This document shows, piece by piece, positions 36,783-45,102 of a DNA stretch of 64,000 nt (its first letter is position 1; each line of letters opens with the position of its first letter). Under the pieces are notes generated by a model, which worked only from the letters and a program-made list of their open reading frames with translations, did no database searches and had not been told where the DNA came from. Location of the stretch: positions 1 to 64,000 of the forward strand of contig JBQNBC010000006.1 of NCBI GenBank assembly GCA_052170135.1, given 5' to 3'. This DNA is from Wolinella sp052170135. Its GTDB lineage: Bacteria; Campylobacterota; Campylobacteria; Campylobacterales; Helicobacteraceae. Made by a program: the position numbers and the translations under genes.

Positions 36783-37067
36783 TTAGTTTACACAGGCAGT
36801 TTTGCCATCTCGCTGGGCTGCGCTGATTTCATCTCTGTATGGTTGCCCGCTTATTGGCTCACTCCATACGATACAGCCCTCTGTTGGGCATGCGCTAGCA
36901 CATGCTGGCTCATCGTGATGTCCTACACATTCTACGCACTTATCAGCATAGACAAAGTAGATTCCTTCACCTTTTGGGTTATCATCGTCATCTACAATGG
37001 CTTCCACTGGGCACTCATCGATACAGGCTCCACAGGCTATGCAAATATCGGTAATTTTAACTGACAT
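36783..37067 (-). CDS. fdxA: 2[4Fe-4S] ferredoxin (Alvin type)
   Basis: A 94-residue electron carrier. The first cluster motif is CIACGACIDECP (CX2CX2CX3CP); the second is CVECVGHHDEPACASACP with the CX2CX8CX3C spacing of Allochromatium-type ferredoxins. It is a plausible acceptor or donor for the POR oxidoreductase encoded at 41.8-45.0 kb, although Helicobacter POR is also known to use flavodoxin. A C-terminal extension of about 25 residues ends CVN. RBS AAGGAGAA lies just upstream of the ATG. The symbol follows the usual naming of this ferredoxin type. Confidence 0.85.
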   Translation of the reverse strand: MSVKITDICIACGACIDECPVEAIVDDDDNPKGEGIYFVYADKCVECVGHHDEPACASACPTEGCIVWSEPISGQPYRDEISAAQRDGKTACVN

Positions 37068-37158
37068 CAGTTTCTCCTTATAAGTTTGTTAAAGCTGGCA
37101 AGTATATTTAACGAAGAATAAAAGCAGCATAAATGCGGACCGCCACGAAGGCGGATGA

Positions 37159-38331
37159 TTATTTTAGATTAAAATAATCCCTTATCTCAGCTGCCTTATC
37201 TGTTTTTTCCCATGTGAATTCTGGTAGCTCACGCCCAAAGTGCCCATAAGTAGCAGTTTTGCGGTAGATTGGACGGAGTAGATCTAGGCTTTCGATAATG
37301 CCCTTTGGAGTGAGTCGGAATAGCTTTCTAACGCAAGCTTCTAGCTCGCTATCGTTTACTTTACCTGTGCCGTGCGTATCGACTAGAATTGATACTGGCT
37401 CGACTACACCAATTGCGTATGCGATTTGTATGGTTGCACGATCGCATATTCCTGATGCGACTAGATTCTTTGCTACATATCGTGCTGCGTATGCGCCACT
37501 TCTATCGACTTTCGTCGGATCCTTTCCTGAGAATGCCCCACCACCGTGTGGGCAGCTACCACCGTATGTATCGACAATTATTTTTCGTCCTGTTAGTCCT
37601 GCATCGCCCTGTGGACCACCGATTACGAAGTTTCCTGTTGGATTTATAAAGTAGCGAATGTTATCACTCATATACTCTTTTGGGATTGCTTTTTTGATTA
37701 TTTCTTCAATTACATCATTCTTTAGCTTTTCGTATGTCGTGTTTACGCCATCAAATGGAGCGTGCTGCGTTGATACAACGATCGTATCGATTCCCACTGG
37801 TTTTTCGTCGACATATCTTACTGTGACTTGTGATTTTCCATCTGGGCGTAAGTTTGTGATGATGCCTTTTTTACGCGCCTGGGCTAGCCCTTCTGTTATT
37901 TTGTGTGCCAAATATATAGGTAGAGGCATTAGCACATCCGTTTCTCTGCACGCATAGCCAAACATCAAGCCCTGATCGCCCGCGCCTATCTCGCCATCTT
38001 CGCGATCTACGCCTTGATTTATGTCTGGGCTTTGCTCGCCTACGCCATTTAGGATTCCTGCACTTCGATAGTCAAAGCCAAACTGGGCATCTGTGTATCC
38101 GATTTCCTGCACGACTTCTCGTGCAATAGTTTGCATAGGCGCATAGGTTTCGGTCTTTAGCTCGCCAGCAATGACACAAAAGCCATTTGAAAGTAGTGTT
38201 TCACACGCCACTCGTGCCTTTTTATCGCGCGCTATGATGTAGTCAAGAATCGCATCGCTAATCTGATCTGCCATTTTATCCGGATGTCCTTCGGTAACAG
38301 ATTCTGATGTAAATAAGAACTCTTTTTTCAT
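37159..38331 (-). CDS. metK: S-adenosylmethionine synthetase
   Basis: Makes S-adenosylmethionine from methionine and ATP. The 390-residue protein opens LFTSESVTEGHPDKMADQISDA, contains GAGDQGLMFGYA, the P-loop-like GGAFSGKDPTKVDRS, and ends GHFGRELPEFTWE, all standard MetK segments with catalytic His and Asp in GHPDK intact. It sits alone, divergent from rplM over a 407-base gap. Together with luxS at 46.8 kb it belongs to the activated methyl cycle. Confidence 0.95.
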   Translation of the reverse strand: MKKEFLFTSESVTEGHPDKMADQISDAILDYIIARDKKARVACETLLSNGFCVIAGELKTETYAPMQTIAREVVQEIGYTDAQFGFDYRSAGILNGVGEQSPDINQGVDREDGEIGAGDQGLMFGYACRETDVLMPLPIYLAHKITEGLAQARKKGIITNLRPDGKSQVTVRYVDEKPVGIDTIVVSTQHAPFDGVNTTYEKLKNDVIEEIIKKAIPKEYMSDNIRYFINPTGNFVIGGPQGDAGLTGRKIIVDTYGGSCPHGGGAFSGKDPTKVDRSGAYAARYVAKNLVASGICDRATIQIAYAIGVVEPVSILVDTHGTGKVNDSELEACVRKLFRLTPKGIIESLDLLRPIYRKTATYGHFGRELPEFTWEKTDKAAEIRDYFNLK

Positions 38332-38738
38332 AAATTCACCTTGTATTTTAATTTTTTTGCAAAATCTCGAAATTCTAGCAGAGGCAAGTTTATTTTTAAA
38401 TTTAATGCCCTTGGCACATTTTTTAAATCTATAAGATTATGGCTTTGATGATGAGATATATCGGGGAGCTTTTAAAATCCATAAAGCATGGGTAGCTTCT
38501 TTGTGGTAACGACTTTTTACTTTTAGCCTACAAAAGCTGTGCAATTTATGATAAAAAGCAAGAGGTTTAGATGTCTTGTGAAATTATATTTGCAGTTCTA
38601 TGCACCGATTCTTTACATGGCTGTGTAATTTTTATATAAACCTTAATTTAAGTCATAAGAAAGCTTTAATCTCATACAATCCCGCCACGTTTTAGCGCGG
38701 TGAAACTGTGCTAAGCAAATATATCAAGAGGCACGATT
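38332..38738 (+). promoter_or_regulatory. Divergent metK / rplM intergenic region
   Basis: About 400 bases without a gene. TACAAT at 38675-38680 is a good -10 box for rplM-rpsI. AGAGG at 38727-38731 is the rplM ribosome binding site. T/A tracts near 38341-38410 presumably hold the metK promoter. No SAM riboswitch-like helices were recognised, and none is expected in this lineage. Confidence 0.4.
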
Positions 38739-39158
38739 ATGAATATGACAAAAATGGCGAAAGCTAATGAAATTAAGCGCGAATGGGTTGTGCTTGATGC
38801 AGAGGGCAAGACGTTTGGTCGTTTGATGACAGAGGTTGCTACTCTTTTGCGCGGGAAGCATAAACCTTCATACACTCCGCATGTAGATTGCGGTGATTTT
38901 GTGGTCATTATTAACGCAACAAAGGTTAATTTTAGCGGATTAAAGATTGACGCAAAGGAGTATTTCACTCACTCAGGCTACTTTGGTAGCACAAAGTCTC
39001 AGACGCTAAAAGAGCTTCTAGAGAAGAATCCAGAGAAGCTATTTAAACTAGCTGCACGAGGGATGTTGCCTAAGACAAAGCTAGGGCGCGCGATGCTTAA
39101 AAAGCTAAAAGTTTATGCGGGTAGCGAACACCCACACACCGCACAAGTTACAAAGTAA
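38739..39158 (+). CDS. rplM: 50S ribosomal protein L13
   Basis: Core large-subunit protein L13. EWVVLDAEGKTFGRLMTEVA, LLRGKHKPSYTPHVDCGDFVV and EYFTHSGYFGSTK are universal L13 blocks; AARGMLPKTKLGRAM closes the fold. The 139-residue frame starts at ATG 38739, placed 7 bases after AGAGG; the homologous H. pylori protein begins at the codon corresponding to ATG 38745, so that start is possible. It is followed by rpsI after 12 bases, the near-universal L13-S9 pair. Confidence 0.96.
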   Translation: MNMTKMAKANEIKREWVVLDAEGKTFGRLMTEVATLLRGKHKPSYTPHVDCGDFVVIINATKVNFSGLKIDAKEYFTHSGYFGSTKSQTLKELLEKNPEKLFKLAARGMLPKTKLGRAMLKKLKVYAGSEHPHTAQVTK

Positions 39159-39170
39159 GGATAGATAGAA

Positions 39171-39560
39171 ATGGCAAAGATTTATGCAACAGGGAAACGA
39201 AAAACTGCGATTGCGAAGGTGTGGCTTACTCCAGGTAGTGGCAAGCTAGTCGTGAATGACACAAGCCTAAACGACTGGCTTGGTGGACATGAAGCAATTA
39301 AAATGAAAGTAATGCAACCACTTCTTTTGACGAAACAAGAGGCTAGCGTAGATATCGTATCTATCACACTTGGCGGTGGCTACTCAGCGCAAGCAGAGGC
39401 GCTTAGACATGGGATTTCAAAAGCACTTGCGGCTTATGATGTTGCATTCCGTGCGGTTCTTAAGCCAAAAGGTTTGCTAACACGCGATTCTCGTGTGGTC
39501 GAGCGAAAGAAATACGGAAAGCGCAAAGCACGCCGAAGTCCACAATTCTCAAAGAGATAA
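39171..39560 (+). CDS. rpsI: 30S ribosomal protein S9
   Basis: A 129-residue small-subunit protein whose C-terminal tail contacts P-site tRNA. ATGKRKTAIAKVWL opens the protein, VTLGGGYSAQAEALRHGISKAL-type sequence is the S9 core, and the tail ends RRSPQFSKR, the invariant C-terminus. It is co-transcribed with rplM. Confidence 0.97.
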   Translation: MAKIYATGKRKTAIAKVWLTPGSGKLVVNDTSLNDWLGGHEAIKMKVMQPLLLTKQEASVDIVSITLGGGYSAQAEALRHGISKALAAYDVAFRAVLKPKGLLTRDSRVVERKKYGKRKARRSPQFSKR

Positions 39561-39713
39561 ACTACTTATTTGCGCATGGGGCTTGGCTCTCTGCGCTCAT
39601 ATATCTTGCAACTCCAGTAAAATCTAGCACGACAAGAATCTACAGTTATCAGCTCTCAAGCAACACGCTTTTGACGCCATTGCTATTATCGCAAATACAA
39701 TCAAAGGTCTTTT

Positions 39714-41039
39714 ATGGCAGCTATAAATCTCGCTACAGATCCAGTTTTTAAACTCTTTTCCTACTACTTTTTCCCGGCATTTTTTGGATTATTTGTATTG
39801 TCTACTGATGTCTTTTTTGATGGATTGTTTGTTGGGCATGGAGTGGGTGCGATTGGGCTTGCTGCTGTAAATATGTGTGTGCCGGTATTCTATATTTTTA
39901 TGAGCCTTGAGCTTTTATTTAGCTTTGGTGGTGCGGTCATGGTCTCTATTGCCCTTGGTAGGGGCGATGAAGCGCAAGCCAGGAGAATCTTTAGCTCAGT
40001 GACTTCATTTATGTTTATTTTTTCATCGATTCTTGGGCTTGCCCTGTATTTTTCACTTGAGTGGTTGCTTGGCGTGCTTGGTGCTAGCGGTGAGCTATTT
40101 ACATTTGCGCGTGAGTATCTGAGCGTGATAGTGCTTGCTACGCCAATTATGATGATGCACCCAGTGCTAGAGGCGTTTGTGCGAAATGACCGTGCCCCAT
40201 ATCTTGCTATGAGTTCGATGGTTGTTGGTTCGCTTTGCAATATTGTGTTGAACTATACATTTATCTTTGTATTTTCGCTTGGGCTTTTTGGTGCAGCTTT
40301 AGCCACGGTCATAGGGCATAGTATTGGTATTGCGATTTTGCTTTCGCATTTTATTTTTCGTCGGGGGAGTCTCCATTTTGAAAATCTAAAAATCACACCA
40401 CATATAATTTTAAATGCATTTAAAAATGGACTTTCACCAGCTTTTACCGAGGCGAGTGCGGGTATTGTTATCGCGCTTTTTAATCTCAATATTCTCGAGA
40501 TTGCCGGTGGTGAGGGAGTGGCTGTATTTGGAGCGGTGAGTTATGTTGGCTTTATGGCGATAACAGCTTTAATAGCCACTTCGCAAGGTATGCAGCCAAT
40601 TGTGAGCTTTAATCACGGTGCTCAAAATTATGCGCGAGTGAGAGAAGTTTTTTCTTTTTCATTAAAGGTTGCTTTGGCTTTAGGTGTTGGAATTTATACG
40701 CTTAGCTATATTTTTAGTCCACAGCTCTCAACTCTATTTTTCCCAAATGATTCTAAGCTTGCTGGTGATAGTGTCGAAGCGATGAGAATCTACTACACTG
40801 GTTATCTATTTTTGGGTGCGAATATCCTAAGCGCAGTATTTTTTCAGTCTATTGAGCGTCCTAAACCATCTTTTCTAATTTCAATTTTCTATAATTTCAT
40901 TTTTGTTGTGGCTTGGCTTATGATAATGCCCGAGTTTTTTGGGCTTGTTGGCGTGTGGCTTAGCTATCCACTTGCTATGGCGAGTGGGTTTTTGCTTGCT
41001 GTTGGCGTAATTATTTATATAGGTAGAAATAAACTATAG
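39714..41039 (+). CDS. MATE-family efflux transporter
   Basis: A 441-residue protein with twelve predicted helices in two six-helix halves. FFPAFFGLFVLSTDVFFDGLFVG at the N-terminus and PVLEAFVRNDRAPYLAM in helix 4 are MATE signatures; GGEGVAVFGAVSYVGFM begins the second half's conserved region. These Na+- or H+-driven pumps expel cationic drugs and metabolites. RBS placement is not obvious, but the frame start is the only Met before helix 1. Its stop overlaps the RBS (TAGGAGAG) of the HAD gene, so they form an operon. Confidence 0.88.
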   Translation: MAAINLATDPVFKLFSYYFFPAFFGLFVLSTDVFFDGLFVGHGVGAIGLAAVNMCVPVFYIFMSLELLFSFGGAVMVSIALGRGDEAQARRIFSSVTSFMFIFSSILGLALYFSLEWLLGVLGASGELFTFAREYLSVIVLATPIMMMHPVLEAFVRNDRAPYLAMSSMVVGSLCNIVLNYTFIFVFSLGLFGAALATVIGHSIGIAILLSHFIFRRGSLHFENLKITPHIILNAFKNGLSPAFTEASAGIVIALFNLNILEIAGGEGVAVFGAVSYVGFMAITALIATSQGMQPIVSFNHGAQNYARVREVFSFSLKVALALGVGIYTLSYIFSPQLSTLFFPNDSKLAGDSVEAMRIYYTGYLFLGANILSAVFFQSIERPKPSFLISIFYNFIFVVAWLMIMPEFFGLVGVWLSYPLAMASGFLLAVGVIIYIGRNKL

Positions 41040-41047
41040 GAGAGAGT

Positions 41048-41722
41048 GTGAAAGATTGCATTATTTTATTTGATTTAGATGGGACGTTGATAGATTCTAC
41101 TGAGGCTATATATGAGAGTTTTTGTGTAGCATATAGCGAACTTGGTGGCGAGATTCCTAGTAGAGAATCGATAATTCAATTAATAGGTCATACGCTTGAG
41201 GATATGTTTATAAAGCTAGGAATCAAAGAGGAGTATGCTACTAGATATGTGGCGCGCTATAAGGAGCATTATCGCACGGTGTCGATTCCTAAAACTGTGC
41301 TACTAGCAAATGCTAAAAATGCTATCACGCTTGCTGGTAGCTTTGCCATGCTTGGTGTGGTGACGACTAAAACAGGGAGATTCTCACGTGAGCTACTAGA
41401 GCACTTTGGCTTGCTTGGCTTTTTCGAGACAGTCATTGGGCGCGAAGATGTAACGCATGTAAAGCCTCATGCTGAGCCTATTTTGAAAGCTTTGGGTAGT
41501 TTTGAAACATCAAGGCAGATTCTAGAATCTGGGCGAGTGTTTATGATTGGTGATACACCTCTGGATATTATGAGTGCGCAAAATGCGGGAGTTAATGATA
41601 TTGGAGTGTTGAGTGGATATGCTAATGAAAATATCTTAAAAACTTATACAAAAAACATCGCAAACAACGCTCTAGAGGCTATTTGTCTCATAAGAGATAG
41701 ACTAGGAATCAAAGGTGTGTAA
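41048..41722 (+). CDS. HAD-family phosphatase (phosphoglycolate phosphatase-like)
   Basis: A 224-residue HAD hydrolase. Motif I is FDLDGTLIDS with the nucleophilic and acid/base Asp pair, motif II is the T of VVTTKTGRF, and motif IV reads MIGDTPLDIMSAQNAG. A helical cap (about residues 16-80) marks subclass I, as in Gph phosphoglycolate phosphatase; other sugar phosphates are equally possible. Start is GTG at 41048, 6 bases downstream of AGGAGA, which overlaps the MATE stop codon. Confidence 0.85.
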   Translation: MKDCIILFDLDGTLIDSTEAIYESFCVAYSELGGEIPSRESIIQLIGHTLEDMFIKLGIKEEYATRYVARYKEHYRTVSIPKTVLLANAKNAITLAGSFAMLGVVTTKTGRFSRELLEHFGLLGFFETVIGREDVTHVKPHAEPILKALGSFETSRQILESGRVFMIGDTPLDIMSAQNAGVNDIGVLSGYANENILKTYTKNIANNALEAICLIRDRLGIKGV

Positions 41723-41794
41723 AAAGGGGGCTTTAAGTCCCGCTTACATAAAATTTAAGGCTTTTAGCTTGACTCAAGGAGGCTTTGAGAAATC

Positions 41795-42355
41795 ATGTTA
41801 GAAATTAGATGGCATAGTCGCGCTGGACAGGGTGCGGTTACGGGCGCAAAGGGCTTGGCTGACGTTATCGCCGGGACCGGGAAAGAGGTGCAAGCATTTG
41901 CATTTTATGGCTCTGCAAAGCGTGGCGCAGCAATGACGGCGTATAATAGAATCGATGATGAGCCGATACAAAATCATGAGAAATTTATGAATCCAGACTA
42001 TGTTTTGGTAATTGACCCAGGCTTGACGTTTATCACTGATATTTGTGCTAATGAGAAGTCAACGACAAAATATATCATCACGACACATCTAAGCAAAGAG
42101 GAGCTTTTGGATAAGAAGCCAGATCTCAAGGGCAAGGAGGTCTATACGCTAGACTGTATTCAGATTTCGCTCGATACTCTTGGTAAGGCGATTCCTAATG
42201 CACCGATGCTTGGAGCTTTTATAAAGGTTTCTGGCATTCTCGAACTTGATTTTTTCTTGAACGCTTTCAAAAAAGTGCTCGGTAAAAAGCTTCCACAAAA
42301 GATTATTGATGCGAACATGGTCGCGATTAAGCGCGCCTATGATGAAGTGAAATAA
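41795..42355 (+). CDS. porC: Pyruvate:ferredoxin/flavodoxin oxidoreductase, gamma subunit
   Basis: Gamma subunit (186 residues) of the four-subunit POR that converts pyruvate, CoA and an oxidised low-potential carrier to acetyl-CoA and CO2. EIRWHSRAGQGAVTGAKGLADV is the conserved opening of the gamma fold, and YGSAKRGAAMTAYNRI follows as expected. First gene of porCDAB, 73 bases after the HAD gene, with AAGGAGGC as RBS. The order gamma-delta-alpha-beta is the one known from H. pylori. Confidence 0.93.
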   Translation: MLEIRWHSRAGQGAVTGAKGLADVIAGTGKEVQAFAFYGSAKRGAAMTAYNRIDDEPIQNHEKFMNPDYVLVIDPGLTFITDICANEKSTTKYIITTHLSKEELLDKKPDLKGKEVYTLDCIQISLDTLGKAIPNAPMLGAFIKVSGILELDFFLNAFKKVLGKKLPQKIIDANMVAIKRAYDEVK

Positions 42356-42365
42356 GGAGAAAGCT

Positions 42366-42764
42366 ATGGACTACAAAGGTTGGAATGAGTTTGAAATTGG
42401 CTCGGTTCTTTTTCCGTTCAAAGACAATGGAGAATCTGAAGTGCAAAAACACGCTGAAGAGCGCACCTATAATAGTGATAACTCATATACAGCAAGCACT
42501 GCGCATTGGCGCGTGGAGAAGCCAGTTTATAATCCAGCAGGCTGTATTAACTGCTACTTTTGTTGGCTGTATTGTCCCGATTCTTCGATTCTTGTGCGAA
42601 ATGAGAAGATGACCGGGATTGACTATACCCACTGTAAAGGCTGTGGTGTGTGTGTGAGTGTCTGCCCTACTAATCCAAAATCACTGATTATGTTTAGCGA
42701 TCACGAGAGCGAGGAGAGCGCAATAGCCGCTTGGCCTGCAAAAGAAGAGAAGAAAAAGGACTAA
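42366..42764 (+). CDS. porD: POR delta subunit, 2[4Fe-4S] protein
   Basis: A 132-residue ferredoxin-like subunit that carries electrons from the thiamine active site. Two cluster motifs are visible: CINCYFCWLYCPD (CX2CX2CX3CP) and CKGCGVCVSVCPT. The N-terminal ~50 residues precede the clusters and likely dock on the other subunits. Ten bases after porC and 3 before porA. Confidence 0.93.
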   Translation: MDYKGWNEFEIGSVLFPFKDNGESEVQKHAEERTYNSDNSYTASTAHWRVEKPVYNPAGCINCYFCWLYCPDSSILVRNEKMTGIDYTHCKGCGVCVSVCPTNPKSLIMFSDHESEESAIAAWPAKEEKKKD

Positions 42765-42767
42765 GCC

Positions 42768-43991
42768 ATGGCAGAAAAGATAGAGCTCCAAGAGATTGAG
42801 GTTTGGGATGGGAATATGGCAGCGACGCATGCGATGCGTCAAGCGAGAATCGATGTAGTCGCGGCGTATCCAATAACGCCATCTACGCCTATCGTGATGA
42901 ACTACAGTAGCTTTTTGGCTAATGGTCATATAGATGGTGAGTTTGTAATGGTGGAATCTGAGCATGCTGCGATGAGTGGTTGTGTTGGTGCAGCAGCGGC
43001 TGGCGGGCGTGTTGCGACTGCAACTAGCTCGCAAGGATTTGCTCTTATGGTTGAAGTATTATATCAAGCGTCTGGTATGCGTTTGCCTATCGTGCTGAAT
43101 GTCGTGAATCGTGCACTTGCTTCCCCGTTAAATGTTAATGGCGATCACTCTGATATGTATCTAGGACGCGATGCTGGTTGGGTGAATTTATGTACATATA
43201 ATCCACAAGAAGCATATGACTTTAATCTTATGGCATTTAAAATTGCTGAAGATTATGATGTGCGATTGCCAGTTATGGTGCATCAAGATGGCTTTATCTG
43301 CTCGCATACAGCACAAAATGTTCGTCCATTGCAAGATGATGTTGCCTATAACTTCATTGGTGACTACAAGCCAAAGAATCCTATGCTCGACTTTAGTAAG
43401 CCAGCGACTTATGGTGCGCAGACAGAAGAAGATTGGCACTTTGAGCACAAAGCGCGACATCATAATGACCTTATGAACTCAATTAGTGTTATTGAGCGTA
43501 CATTTAAGGAGTTTAAAGCTCTGACTGGACGGGAATACAAGACCGTTGAAAGCTACGATATGGATGATGCAGAGGTGGCTATAGTGGCACTTGGTACAAC
43601 TGTAGAATCAGCAAGAATCGCAGCTAAAGAAGCGCGCAAGCAGGGAATTAAAGCTGGTGTAGTTTCAATGCGCGTGTTGAGACCATTCCCATACAAAGCA
43701 ATTGGTGAGGCACTCAAAAATTGTAAGGCTGTTGCATTTTTGGATAGGAGCTTGCCAGCTGGTGCTATGGGTATGCTGTTTAATGAGTGCGCAGCAGCTA
43801 TCTATCAGGTTAATGCTGGGAATCGCCCAGTTCTGTCGAATTACATTTATGGGCTTGGTGGACGTGATATGAAGCAATCGGATCTATTGCAAATTTACAA
43901 AGAACAGAAGGTAAATGCCGATGCTGGTAAATTGATGATTCCTACACAGCAGTTTATTGGTCTTCGTGGGCCGAATATTGGCTTTAATTAA
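42768..43991 (+). CDS. porA: POR alpha subunit
   Basis: A 407-residue subunit that with PorB forms the thiamine-diphosphate active site. AAYPITPSTPIV near residue 34, ESEHAAMSGCVGAAAAGGRVATATSSQG and VNRALASPLNVNGDHSD are the classic alpha-subunit pyrimidine-binding and dimer segments. The C-terminal third (from about 265, VAIVALGTTVESA) is the transketolase-C-like domain. Start ATG is three bases after the porD stop. Confidence 0.94.
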   Translation: MAEKIELQEIEVWDGNMAATHAMRQARIDVVAAYPITPSTPIVMNYSSFLANGHIDGEFVMVESEHAAMSGCVGAAAAGGRVATATSSQGFALMVEVLYQASGMRLPIVLNVVNRALASPLNVNGDHSDMYLGRDAGWVNLCTYNPQEAYDFNLMAFKIAEDYDVRLPVMVHQDGFICSHTAQNVRPLQDDVAYNFIGDYKPKNPMLDFSKPATYGAQTEEDWHFEHKARHHNDLMNSISVIERTFKEFKALTGREYKTVESYDMDDAEVAIVALGTTVESARIAAKEARKQGIKAGVVSMRVLRPFPYKAIGEALKNCKAVAFLDRSLPAGAMGMLFNECAAAIYQVNAGNRPVLSNYIYGLGGRDMKQSDLLQIYKEQKVNADAGKLMIPTQQFIGLRGPNIGFN

Positions 43992-44007
43992 GCATTTGGA
44001 GAGCGAA

Positions 44008-44952
44008 ATGAACGATATAAAGAATCTAAAACAATACTCTAAGGCAGCAGAACGCTTTGAGGGTGCGCACCTCCTATGTCCTGGCTGTGCACACGGAATG
44101 ATTGTGCGTGAGGTGCTAAACGTTACTGATGCTCCGCTACTTCTCGCTGCATCAACTGGTTGTCTTGAGGTAAGTACCGCTGTTTATCCATATACATCAT
44201 GGGATGTTCCATGGATTCACATTGGGTTTGAAAATAGTTCAACAGCAATAGCTGGTGCAGAAGCTATGTATAAGGCGTTAGAGAGAAAAGGACGGCTCTA
44301 CTCTGACAAGAAGCCGAAATTTGTCGCTTTTGGTGGTGATGGCTCGACATATGACATTGGATTTCAGTTTATCAGCGGCTGCTTTGAGCGTGGACACGAC
44401 ATTACGTATATCTGTCTTGACAATGAAGTTTATGCAAATACTGGTGGTCAGCGTAGCGGTTCTACACCTATTGGCGCTAGCACTACCACTACGCCAGCTG
44501 GTCGTGTAAGCTATGGTAAAAAGGACAAAAAGAAAGATATGCTAGCTATTATGGCAGCGCATGGTGCACCTTATGTAGCGCAGGTTGCACCAAACAAGTG
44601 GAAAGATATGTCAAAAAAGCTCAAACAAGCCCTAGAGACTGAAGGTCCAGCGTATATAAATGCAATGAGTGCATGTACCACAGAATGGAAGTTTGAGTCG
44701 AATTTGACGGTTGAGGTGAGTGATTTAGCGGTTGATTCTCTCGTGTTCCCGCTATATGAGATCATTAATGGTACAGAGCTAAATATCACATATCGTCCTA
44801 AAAATATCATCCCTGTACGCGATTATCTCGCAGCGCAAGGACGCTTTAAGCATCTTTTTAAAAAAGAGAATGAGCATATCATCGAGCAGTGGCAAAAAGA
44901 TGTAGATGAACGATGGGTATTACTCCAAAGGCGTGAAGAGGCGAGAGTGTAG
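44008..44952 (+). CDS. porB: POR beta subunit (thiamine diphosphate binding)
   Basis: A 314-residue subunit. LCPGCAHGMIVREV gives the first cluster-binding Cys pair, AFGGDGSTYDIGFQF is the GDG...N thiamine-diphosphate Mg2+ motif, and LDNEVYANTGGQRSGSTP completes it. The frame is open from 43957, but ATG 44008 is supported by GGAGAGCGA just upstream and by the 314-residue length shared with H. pylori PorB. A strong terminator follows at once, ending the por operon. Confidence 0.94.
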   Translation: MNDIKNLKQYSKAAERFEGAHLLCPGCAHGMIVREVLNVTDAPLLLAASTGCLEVSTAVYPYTSWDVPWIHIGFENSSTAIAGAEAMYKALERKGRLYSDKKPKFVAFGGDGSTYDIGFQFISGCFERGHDITYICLDNEVYANTGGQRSGSTPIGASTTTTPAGRVSYGKKDKKKDMLAIMAAHGAPYVAQVAPNKWKDMSKKLKQALETEGPAYINAMSACTTEWKFESNLTVEVSDLAVDSLVFPLYEIINGTELNITYRPKNIIPVRDYLAAQGRFKHLFKKENEHIIEQWQKDVDERWVLLQRREEARV

Positions 44953-44990
44953 CCAAGAAAAGGGGCTTTTGTTTGGCTTTTATTTTTTTT
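44951..44990 (+). terminator. Rho-independent terminator of porCDAB
   Basis: Outer stem AGCCAA (44951-44956) / TTGGCT (44973-44978) with inner AAAAG/CTTTT, then TTTTATTTTTTTT. It starts within the porB stop codon. Confidence 0.8.
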
Positions 44991-45102
44991 GAAATTTAGC
45001 ATTATCAGGTGAGATTCTTATGCGTTTTAGGTGTTTGAGAATCTCGCTTTTTAAGGTAGTTCTATGCTTTATGGTAATTTTTCTTACGGATCTGGTTTGT
45101 AA

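Noticed and set aside
37136..37154. CCGCC/GGCGG hairpin after metK
   Set aside because: Only a 5-bp stem without a following T-tract on the metK strand; too weak to call a terminator.
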